From Symsagittifera roscoffensis (taxonomy: Eukaryota > Xenacoelomorpha > Acoela > Convolutidae), in assembly GCF_963678635.1 (NCBI RefSeq), contig NC_087064.1:44809346-44873345 (forward strand): DNA of 64,000 bases. The letters run 5' to 3'. This document shows positions 50,101 through 58,377 of the stretch, piece by piece (the first letter of the stretch is position 1; the number at the start of each line of letters is the position of its first letter). Position numbers and translations under genes: made by a program. The notes under the pieces are model-generated. The model did no database searches. It was given only the letters and a program-made list of their open reading frames with translations, and was not told where the DNA came from.

Positions 50101-52306
50101 TCGGGAGTTGGAGCCATCGAACCTGAGGCTTCGCAAGTCAGAATTGGCGGCGGCATGGGCGGACATATCTCATGCACTGAGGGGCTTTTATGGACTAGCC
50201 GACATCCTGATCGTATTAGACGAGGTGCTCTTGCTAGAGATATCGAACTTTGCCAGGCAGCTCAAGTTCAGCCCAGTCATCGGGGACGATCACCCGGCGA
50301 TAAGCAAATTAACGGCCAGCCTGTGGTTTCGGAGTATGGATGTAAAGATCACGAACTCCACCAGCAAGTCTAGAGGTCCCAGTAACGAGAGAAGAAATGT
50401 GGCCGAGACGGAAAAGCAATTAGGATCGTTGAAATATCGTTTGACTCAAGATAATGGCTGGTGGCCATTTTTGACACCAAGGTTGGAGAACGCCACGAAT
50501 AAGACGAGGGAGGAAGCACCACTCCTCGTGAAGCAAGTCTGGAGTTTCCTAGAGAAGCAACTGGAGCTGGCCGAAGTAAGAGACATGACGGTGGCTAGAT
50601 TTGTCTCGGCCGCCAATGAAGTGACGATCGCAGGGTTCTGGAGAGAGCACGCCAAAGGCGAATTGAAGACTCGGAGGGATTACGAGATTCTCAAGTTCTT
50701 GAGTCCTTGCTGGGAGAAGGAATTCTTGGCAGGAGTATTCGGTACCACGGCGACTATCTTTGGAGCCTTCGTGCAGGAGATACTGGGCATGCCCATCAGC
50801 CTGCTCTTGGCCCTGTATTTGGTCTACCCCAGATACTTGTTCAACATGGGTCCAGCATACATGTTTAGTCGGGGAGTGGAGACACTTCGAGTTGATGGGT
50901 ACCTGGCACTAGTGCTCTTGACCCATGGGGAATTGGTGTCGTTTCATCGATTAATGGAATATGGAGAGCCTCTGTCTATGGGGAGAGTCCACACGAGCAT
51001 TGAAACCAGCTCCTACAAGTGTGCCGCAGGATTGAAGACGTTGCTAGTGCAATACCTCATGATGCAAAATCGGCACATGACGGGTGAAGATGAGAATCCA
51101 ACTTCGAGAGAAGAAGGGAAGAAGACGAACAGAGGGATGCCTCTGCTGACGGACCTATGCCTGGCAATGAGGTCGGACCCAATGGGGATAATCCGGGGCC
51201 TAGAGGAGGTGGTGACCTGCATTTATGGTCCAGCAGTGACGTACGCGTTCCCAGACCCCCTGGTGACAACGTATCGTCACTCTGTAACGCACTTGAGCCT
51301 TATCAGCATACTGGATGGGACGGCGTTAAATTGGTGTCAGCAGGAGGTGCTCAGAGGGCGAATGAGCAACACGGTACTCTTTGGAAAGGTGAAAGATGCC
51401 GAGCTGATAGTGTACAACTTCAGGGGGCAAATGCAATGTAGAATGGGAGGCAAGCGAGAGGGTCCCATTGAAATGTATCCCAAATTCTGGAACTTGAACC
51501 CATTGACGGCGGACGGACGAGAAATCTTGAGAATTCCTGCCTGGAAGGAGTGCTTCGCACTGGTGAAGAGGGAGCTGGAGACCATAATGGAGAAAGAAAT
51601 CCTCCCGGCCACCATGCCTGAGTTCCCAATAGTCAGGAGGATGACCTTAGGAATGAATAGTCCCTTGGTAGTTCCCTCCATAATGGCGAGGATGACGGCG
51701 GAGGAAATGCAGAAGGATTTCACTGACGGCTGGGACCCCCTGTTCATTGGCTACACGGCGGCGGTCTACTTCCATACCAGCGAGATGAAGGTAAATTCGT
51801 GGACGACGCAAGCGAAAAAGAGTAGAGGTTCGCAGCCCCCAGGGTATGAGGTGCGGAAGGTCTTGAGAACTCTTGAGAAGGAGGGACTTGAGAACATGTT
51901 ACCCATATGGGATGATGGCAGGATGATCGTGATGGAGGGGCACGTCGCACTGGTGGACGACATGAAATTTGCCACGAGAAAATATAAGGCGCCCTATGGC
52001 TTGGAACAGGTGGAAATAAGACAGGAAGGAACAGAACTAGATGCAGCAGGTCAACTGCACGTAGCACTGACGGAATACAAAAAGCTGGATCCTACGACAC
52101 CATCACCACTGTCCGTGGACACACCTGGAGACAAGAGGAGCGGACCCGTCGAGGACCGATTTAAGAAAATTCTCGAGAGGAGGAGACATGAGTCAGAAGA
52201 AGAGAGTATGGATGAAACTCTCAGTGAAGCCGGTGAAGACATGGAAGTGGGGAATACGCCTGAACCAGGGCCATCGGGGAGGAGCTCACCACTCAAGAGC
52301 TGTTGA
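47149..52306 (+). CDS. Accessory protein X of element B (two SGNH-like domains)
   Basis: ATG at 47149, then TAG at codon 6 (47164), an in-frame TGA at 47704 inside a coiled coil, and a frame change near 48820-48830. From there one frame is open to TGA 52304. Domain 1: VGDSLVRVL (about 48392), FAGAA, IGTNDVSRG (about 48536), and HFD (48839) just after the frame change: SGNH blocks I, II, III and V. A short direct repeat of TCCATTTTGATA spans the change. Domain 2: VAGSDF (about 49669), FAGMNDHLH (about 49819), TTSPGYANMSP, LIVLDEVLLLE. A hydrophobic stretch (PISLLLALYLVYP, about 50793) and the MPLLTDLCLAM to EFPIVRRM region (51137-51640) follow. The tail is acidic. Homologous to X of A. Role unknown; an esterase or lipid/acyl-directed function is only suggested. 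Confidence 0.65.
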
Positions 52307-55300
52307 AAGATTTGAGCGAGGAGAATTGGGCAGATACTGCCACACCACCCCTGGTTCCGTCTCCCCGGAAGGATCTGGAATTGCCATTGGCAGGTGAGAC
52401 CTTCAATATGGGGATGTTACTCTTGAGCTCGGAGGAAAGGGAGAAGAACACGTTCGAAGGGAACAGGGACATATTCTTGGGATCTCTCGAGGATGACGCT
52501 TGGCAGGAATTCCTGGAGGAATTCAATCGAGAAGTGGGCAGCGAGACGACGCTGGACAAGTTCAAGAAGGAACTGTGGGACGCAGTAGTGAGATTCGGGG
52601 AACCGCTCCTGATAGGAACGGGCCTGGATGAGAAAGCTAGAAAAGAGCTGCTGAACAAGCTAGTGGAGCTGAGGAACGCACGATCGAAGACTAGAAAAGA
52701 GAAATGTGAGGACAGCTCTACTCTGAAACAAAAAACTGTGGATAAAATGGTTGATGATATAAAAAGGGATAAGGTTGGGACTAGTAATATGATTAAAAGT
52801 ACTAATATCCTTAAGGCTCGAGCAGGGGGGAGGCAAGAGTTGGAAGGAGTGGATGGAGAGGTCGAATCAGTGATGATAGCCACAACACCCTCGAGCAGAG
52901 ATGTGAAGACTCGCAAGAGGAAGAGAGAAGTGGAAGGATGGGGTAGTCCTTCAGTGGATGCTGTTTCGGAAGGAAACTTGAGAGAGACGGCGCCCATCGT
53001 TTTGGCTCGAAGCAAGACGGCGGCATACAAGAACAGCTCGGAGCTCAGGAAACCACTTGAAGTAGAAAAGGAAATAGAGGTTTCCGCCAGTTCGACGTCA
53101 GAAGAAGACTTCAAGCCTCAGAAGGTAAACGTGAAGAGAGGTTCAACGAACGGACAGGTAGGGGAAGTGGAGATCGGCAAAGAATGGATCTCGAAGGCAC
53201 ATCAGGACATGGGCAAACAAGTGACGAGTGATCCATTGGAGAGGAACAAGACGAGGAACACTTCCCGGACGTGGTGGGTGGCCCTCGAAACATTGAAGGA
53301 AATGGAGGACTGCTTGAAGAAGTTGGACAGTGGAATAGCTCGCAGGCGACGCAATTGGGCCGCCCAGCAAAAAGCCGAGGTTAATAAGATAGAGATGGCA
53401 AGTCATCTGAAGAGGTCCTGGCAGAGTTTGTTGAAGGATCATTTTGAAGAGGCGATGAGGACATCCTCATCAGCACCGGCACTAATGGCGAATCCCTTCG
53501 TTAGAACTGCGGGACAATTAATGTTCACCTGGAGTCTGGCGGGAATAGAGTTGGAGACATTGACTTCGTATGACAGGCTGAAGTTGGGAAGCAAGAAGCT
53601 AGAGGTGTATCAGGCACTGATGCAACACGTGGCCAGGGACAATTCAGGCTTGAGCCTGGCTAGAAGAAAGGATGCCACATGTTTCTTGAGATGGATAATG
53701 TCAATGATGTCTGATAGCACCATCCTGGCATGCCACCAGAGAGCAAGTGGAAGTAAAACCATGGAGAGAAGAGTCTCAACGATCATCTTGAACGTATATC
53801 AGAGTACAGGAATAGAGAAAGAAGATGGTTCCAGACTATCCTTAGAGAACCATCGAAAGCTGGACGAGGTACGGAGGTTCTCTAATAAGAAGTTCGAGGA
53901 AGAACATGATGTTCACCGTAACCTGGCCTCGTCAGAACAGTACTCGAGACTCAGTGAGAAGGGGGAATACCAATATGTGTCTGGAGTGATGGGAATAGCC
54001 TACAATCCCTTCTTAGACTCGGAAGCTGGAGGATCCCACAGAAACCATGAGGTAGCGGAGCTACTGAAGTTTTGGACAGAAAGAATAATGGAAATAGACG
54101 CGGTGGAAAAAGAGGGGCCGAGCCTGGGCCTGATTCTTGAGAAAACACCAGAGGTGATAAGCATACCGCGCTCAAACAAGAGAGTTGAAGTGAACATGGG
54201 CGGTGGAAATGGCTTGTTAACCACGAACTTGGGAGTGATATGGAAGCTACTAAGACCCTCCTGGTGTCCACATCCCCATGCGAGTCTAATCGAGGAAACC
54301 ACCGAGCGAGTGAGGTTAGCACCAACGGAAGATGAAGATCTGGCGAAGTTGAGTGTGCTACATAAGCTAATCACGCCCCAGATGCAAGAGCCAAGCGAAA
54401 GGACGAGCGACCCCGGGTCAGCAAAGAAATTGGAGCCGGGTAGCTGTCTGGATTCGACGTGTGGGAACGGAGAGCACATCTGCGATGGACGGTCATGCGT
54501 CAGAATACTGTCGTTTCAAAAAGAAGACCTGGTCACTTGGTTCGAAGACATCACAGAAAGGGAGAAAAGTGAAGTGCAAATAATAGCGGAATGTTACGCG
54601 AGAACCACGGTGAATATAGCGACAGCTCTCGGATTCTTCTCGAGAATGTGTGGTCTGCAGGCACTGGAGAGACTGGAATCTGAACATCATTTAGTGACGG
54701 CGTTGAGCGTAGAATCATGGCCCGGGGTGTTGCAGGTGACTCAAAAACACATCCGGAGCTGGAAGGTTGGTCTTGAGGCGGAAATGGGATTTCCCATGAG
54801 CGAAGCTTATGGCTTGCCATTGAACGCGAAATCGCTGATAGGGTCAATGATGGCCAACTTGTGCGGAAGTCACTACCCGCTACACATGGCGATGGTGGAA
54901 GTGTCCAGCCAGAGAACACTGGTGGACAAGGCCTTCTCAGTGCCCAAGTGCGTGAGGTTGGCTCGGATGTCGCATCACTCGCACAAGTTGTTGAGAAAAA
55001 TCAAAGGGACAGTACCAAAAGAATTGAGAGATGACTTAAGCGAAATCTGGGGAGAAGATCTTCTGAAGTTGGAAAGAGAAAACACAAGCGATCACGAGAG
55101 ACAAAACGTGATCGGGAAACCTGTGGGAAGTACTCCGAACCTGGAAGATAACGACGCGATGCACGAGAAAATGATGGAGCTTGAGCCTCTCTTGGAAGCC
55201 TCAGGGGAGCGTAATCTCAGGAGCATTGAGATCTCTCATGGGGAATGCCCATGCCACTGTTTGGCACAAACGGTGTGGTATCCAGATCACAAGAACCTTT

Positions 55301-56031
55301 GCCTGGTGTGGGATGTGGAAGAGATTCGGTCGATCGGACTACCTGATCACCGGCAGAAGGTGACGCTCTTAGTAGTGAGTACGATGTTAGCTCTGAGATG
55401 GATGGAAGAGAATATAACGAAGTATCGGGAGGCGACGACGCCAACGGCTGAGTCAATATACGCGATAGACTACAGCAGGAGACTCGAGTTGTTTGAGACT
55501 GCGTGCAAAGTATTCGCCATACCGACGGAAGTCAGGCACGTATGGAGTCGCTTGAGGTACTTTCCATGGTTTCGGGCGACACTGACGTCTTGGTTGTACA
55601 TGACAACGAAAGATCACATGAGAAAACATCAAAAAGAGTATCGACAGTTCCAGGCCGAGATTGGGCCGGAAGCTTTCAAGAGACCCCTGCTAACCCATCG
55701 TAATGCGATCACGACAGGGTGGAAAAGAGTGGGTAAGATGTCTAGAGACAATACCAAAGCGAGGGAGTCGATATTAGAGGAAGACCTGGCGAAGAACGTG
55801 AGCTTGAGCCTGCGCAACTCCTTTTGCTTGAACCGAGAAGCTAGGGTGAAGGCACTACCCAACCAAGCAAAGAGGTTGCAGGAGCAGAGAGAATGGATGC
55901 GATCCTATGAACAGCTGAAGGCTTGGGAAGAGATTGTGATTAGTTCCGATGATGAAGAGGAACTGTTGAGACAGTTTGCCGCATCTAGCACTTCAGGATG
56001 CAGTACCTCCAAGGCGAAGAGTACGAGATGA
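52303..56031 (+). CDS. Accessory protein Y of element B
   Basis: A 1242-codon open frame ending TGA 56029. The frame is already open from 52264 and overlaps the end of X in another frame; the first in-frame ATG is only at 52408, so the true start is uncertain (coupled re-initiation, frameshifting or splicing). It has a charged N-terminal third with a Lys/Arg-rich stretch (about 52680-53000), then conserved helical regions shared with A: WVALETLKEMEDCLKKLD, YVSGVMGIAYNPFL, LLRPSWCPHPHA. A Cys cluster follows (SCLDSTC, HICDGRSC; about 54442-54503), then VPKCVRLARMS, EPLLEASGERN and FKRPLLTHRNAI. The tail is acidic and Ser-rich. I recognise no domain, transmembrane segment or signal peptide. Confidence 0.75.
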   Translation: MKDLSEENWADTATPPLVPSPRKDLELPLAGETFNMGMLLLSSEEREKNTFEGNRDIFLGSLEDDAWQEFLEEFNREVGSETTLDKFKKELWDAVVRFGEPLLIGTGLDEKARKELLNKLVELRNARSKTRKEKCEDSSTLKQKTVDKMVDDIKRDKVGTSNMIKSTNILKARAGGRQELEGVDGEVESVMIATTPSSRDVKTRKRKREVEGWGSPSVDAVSEGNLRETAPIVLARSKTAAYKNSSELRKPLEVEKEIEVSASSTSEEDFKPQKVNVKRGSTNGQVGEVEIGKEWISKAHQDMGKQVTSDPLERNKTRNTSRTWWVALETLKEMEDCLKKLDSGIARRRRNWAAQQKAEVNKIEMASHLKRSWQSLLKDHFEEAMRTSSSAPALMANPFVRTAGQLMFTWSLAGIELETLTSYDRLKLGSKKLEVYQALMQHVARDNSGLSLARRKDATCFLRWIMSMMSDSTILACHQRASGSKTMERRVSTIILNVYQSTGIEKEDGSRLSLENHRKLDEVRRFSNKKFEEEHDVHRNLASSEQYSRLSEKGEYQYVSGVMGIAYNPFLDSEAGGSHRNHEVAELLKFWTERIMEIDAVEKEGPSLGLILEKTPEVISIPRSNKRVEVNMGGGNGLLTTNLGVIWKLLRPSWCPHPHASLIEETTERVRLAPTEDEDLAKLSVLHKLITPQMQEPSERTSDPGSAKKLEPGSCLDSTCGNGEHICDGRSCVRILSFQKEDLVTWFEDITEREKSEVQIIAECYARTTVNIATALGFFSRMCGLQALERLESEHHLVTALSVESWPGVLQVTQKHIRSWKVGLEAEMGFPMSEAYGLPLNAKSLIGSMMANLCGSHYPLHMAMVEVSSQRTLVDKAFSVPKCVRLARMSHHSHKLLRKIKGTVPKELRDDLSEIWGEDLLKLERENTSDHERQNVIGKPVGSTPNLEDNDAMHEKMMELEPLLEASGERNLRSIEISHGECPCHCLAQTVWYPDHKNLCLVWDVEEIRSIGLPDHRQKVTLLVVSTMLALRWMEENITKYREATTPTAESIYAIDYSRRLELFETACKVFAIPTEVRHVWSRLRYFPWFRATLTSWLYMTTKDHMRKHQKEYRQFQAEIGPEAFKRPLLTHRNAITTGWKRVGKMSRDNTKARESILEEDLAKNVSLSLRNSFCLNREARVKALPNQAKRLQEQREWMRSYEQLKAWEEIVISSDDEEELLRQFAASSTSGCSTSKAKSTR

Positions 56032-56450
56032 ATGGGCAAATCGGATGGATCTTGAGTCTTGAGAGGGAAGGGGGGCTTGAGCGTGGATCCGAATGAAACT
56101 TGGATTCACGAAAAAGAAATTTTAACAAAGCAAATATTGTTACTAATATACTATATTTATTATATAAATCGAAATGCTGCATGACAATTTCCTGATTGAA
56201 TAGGACAAAAGAGATTTTAAAATGATTGGCTTGAAAAGCGAAAATTCAAGGGTGCAGGTGTATGCAGATTTTGGTTGCTGTTTAGCAATAGTGTGGAAAT
56301 TTTAAATGGCTGTGAATTTTGGGGTGTAGATAAGCTTAAATCTGCTGCAAACTTCTGTAAATGACCACTGGCACTGTATCTTGAGCAACACTCGGTTTTT
56401 CTGGGACTCACTGGCAGAAGACAGCGCGCGATGGGGACATCGATCTCGAG
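56032..56450 (+). other. 3' noncoding region of element B
   Basis: About 420 bp between Y and the polypurine tract, A/T-rich, with several CTTGAG hexamers. No coding frame is supported. Confidence 0.65.
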
Positions 56451-56461
56451 TCCGGGGAGTA
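56451..56461 (+). promoter_or_regulatory. Polypurine tract of element B
   Basis: TCCGGGGAGTA directly precedes the LTR start TGTGCC. The same bases precede the 3' LTR of A, although the LTRs differ. Confidence 0.75.
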
Positions 56462-56680
56462 TGTGCCAGTCGGTCATATTTGGAAGTTTGACCTTGAGAG
56501 GAGCAAAAAACACTTGATTTTGGAGTGAAATTTAATTTTTCAAAATTTCGAATGGAACCTGTCATGCACGATTTTCTCGCGAGAACTGAAAATCAGAAAA
56601 AGAGATCAGAACAATTTCAGAACAATTGAGTCGCACACGCGGGAAAGTCGTAAGAAAAAGCAGTAGGAAATTGCTATTCG

Positions 56681-56725
56681 CTTTCCCGCGTGTGATGGAA
56701 ACTATTTCCATCACACGCGGGAAAG
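56681..56725. repeat. Perfect 21-bp inverted repeat in the 3' LTR of B
   Basis: Arms 56681-56701 and 56705-56725 (CTTTCCCGCGTGTGATGG plus AAA, and its complement) with a 3-base loop CTA. Absent from the 5' LTR. Part of the 78-bp insertion. Confidence 0.95.
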
Positions 56726-57372
56726 TCGTAAGAAAAAGCAGTAGGAAATTGCTATTCGCAATTTCCATCACTATAATAATCGAGAGTAGAGCTGTCCCAT
56801 CTGTGACAGAGACGAGAGCATTCCCTCGAATTGGATTATAACGACTGGAGTATTATTCGGAACTGGACTAGAGTGAACCTTCGGTGGAAAGGTGGACAGC
56901 TTGAGTGTCCTAATGGTTCACAAGAAAACTATTGTCTAGAGTATAAACTCGTTCTCATTGTCAAAACTATAAAACATTAGACTCATTTAGTTACGTTATT
57001 TAATTCTTGAGTTAACTACCGACTGGATTCTTTCCCACTTCTTGAGCGTGCTACTATGTGAGTAGAAATTTAAATTCTAGAGTGTGGTTTATGATTGTTA
57101 TGTTGAGGTAAGGCGAGTTTTAGGTTGATCCATCTGAAATGGATCAAAGTTCCACTGTCTAATAAAAAAGCAACTTAACGGATTGTTCCAACCCGGTTTT
57201 TAACGGCGTTCATGTATTTTGGGTATCTAGAGACCTAAGTATGGGGAAGTTTCTAATTCTAGAGTGGGGGGATATTTTGGTAGTAGCCTTTAAGCTGTAA
57301 CGGGTCGTAGTCTCATGTCACAAGCGAACCGAACTGGCTCCGACCGTTCTTGAGGTAGAAAAACACAAGAGA

Positions 57373-57538
57373 TAGTGTCCCTGACCCTTGAGCCAGTGGT
57401 TATAGGGCCTATTTTTCTTAAGCCTCATGTGTGACTGCAGTAGACGAATGTTACATAGTGTCCCTGACCCTTGAGCCAGTGGTTATAGGGCCTATTTTTC
57501 TTAAGCCTCATGTGTGACTGCAGTAGACGAATGTTACA
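57373..57538 (+). repeat. 83-bp tandem duplication at the end of the 3' LTR of B
   Basis: TAGTGTCCCTGACC through GAATGTTACA occurs twice. The second copy starts TAGTGT right after TTACA, as in the leader, where TTACA is followed by TAGTGTTTTTATGG. Confidence 0.92.
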
Positions 57539-58056
57539 AAGGGTAGAAGACAGCCTTCCGAAAGGAAAATAGAGGTCTTCTTTCCCCGGATTCAAGAATC
57601 CGGAGGGGTCTCGGGACTGAAACTCGTAGAATTTGATATAAACTTTTAGCTTTTCTATTATGTCCTGAATTGAATTTGGTTAACATCTGAATTCATTTTG
57701 CTAGGATGAGAAGCTAGGAGTTGGGGGAAAGGGTTGATCCATCTTCGATGGAGATGATGATTTTTATCTACTGAACAAAAACAATAATAATTCAAGAAGT
57801 AGTAGTAGCCCTGATTTTAGGAGTGACATCGTGGTCTGGGGATACTGAGATGCAGCCATGAGCTCAATATTTTGCATGTAATTGAGTTAATTTGAGCGTT
57901 CTGGTCGAAGCGATGAGCGATGATGAAAAGACCACCAAAAGAACTGGCTTTGGTAGAGACGGTGAAAAGCATGTAGAGCTTTGTTTAGACGCGGGCCAGT
58001 TGTATTACAACCTAGCTTTATTTTCCGTCGATATGTACTTGCGGGCGAATGTTACA
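57539..58056 (+). repeat. 3' LTR of element A, right part
   Basis: Begins AAGGGTAGAAGACAGCC and matches 13197-13758 with substitutions and indels, ending GCGAATGTTACA. With 37968-38330 it completes the split 3' LTR. Confidence 0.9.
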
Positions 58057-58095
58057 GGCCTTAAAATGGTAACTTTTTACTTAGCCCTAGACACC

Positions 58096-58221
58096 AGAAA
58101 ATCAACTGGCTAAGTCGAGACGGTGAAAAACGAGTAGAATTTAGTTAACTGACGCCGGCCAGTCGTCTATAGGTACTTTTTCTACGCTCCGTCTCTGTGT
58201 AGTATTTGTGCGAATGTTACA
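58096..58221 (+). repeat. Diverged LTR-end remnant next to LTR A
   Basis: CAACTGGCT, GAGACGGTGAAAAAC, GGCCAGTCGTCT and the final GCGAATGTTACA repeat the last part of LTR A (57940-58056) with many changes. It may be an older LTR fragment or a local duplication. Confidence 0.65.
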
Positions 58222-58377
58222 ATTATTTAATGTTTTAGAAAAACTTTTTTAAATTTTTTTTCGATTCGTCGCTTCATATGCAAGAGGGTGGTAGTCATTC
58301 ATTTTTGAATCGCCCGTGGTGCGAAGATCTACTTCCCCTCTCTATGATCATAACATCGATGCTTTTGCAGACAAACA
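58222..58377 (+). other. Upstream region and 5' untranslated segment of the eIF4H-like gene
   Basis: A/T-rich sequence, then a splice acceptor TGCTTTTGCAG ending at 58370, 7 nt before the ATG. A noncoding first exon must therefore lie further left, possibly within 58222-58330 or in the LTR. No clear promoter is seen. Confidence 0.5.

Larger units (their letters stand above)
38331..57538 (+). mobile_element. Element B: LTR element carrying macrodomain, X and Y but lacking gag and most of pol
   Basis: LTRs begin TGTGCCAGTCGG and end GAATGTTACA (38331-39246 and 56462-57538). It sits inside the 3' LTR of A; AAG is repeated on both sides (38328-38330 and 57539-57541). After the leader the coding sequence begins inside the integrase C-terminus at about 41756, so gag, protease, RT, RNase H and the integrase core are missing. 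A 3154-bp segment is tandemly duplicated. Pol C-terminus, X and Y remain long and mostly open. Apart from two insertions the LTRs differ by only about four substitutions that I can see, so insertion was recent. Confidence 0.9.
56462..57538 (+). repeat. 3' LTR of element B with two template-switch insertions
   Basis: Matches 38331-39246 with about four substitutions, plus a 78-bp insertion (56681-56758) and an 83-bp tandem duplication (57373-57455 and 57456-57538). Ends GAATGTTACA, then AAG of the interrupted LTR of A. Confidence 0.93.
12834..58056 (+). mobile_element. Element A: giant Ty3/gypsy-type LTR retrotransposon, decayed and interrupted
   Basis: LTRs start TGTGACATTCGACC and end GAATGTTACA. 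The 5' copy is 12834-13758; the 3' copy is split into 37968-38330 and 57539-58056 by element B. Order: LTR, primer-site candidate, leader, gag with two zinc knuckles, protease, RT, RNase H, integrase, pol C-terminal extension, accessory proteins X and Y, polypurine tract, LTR. RT before integrase gives the Ty3/gypsy order. Without B it is about 26 kb, far above the usual 5-10 kb. At least a dozen in-frame stops and several frameshifts show it is inactive. No target duplication matches across its ends: satellite ending GACTC on the left, GGCCT on the right. Confidence 0.9.

Noticed and set aside
52293-53114. Antisense 273-codon frame over the start of Y
   Set aside because: Ser/Leu-rich mirror of a Lys/Glu/Arg-rich sense frame; the sense frame is supported by homology with A.
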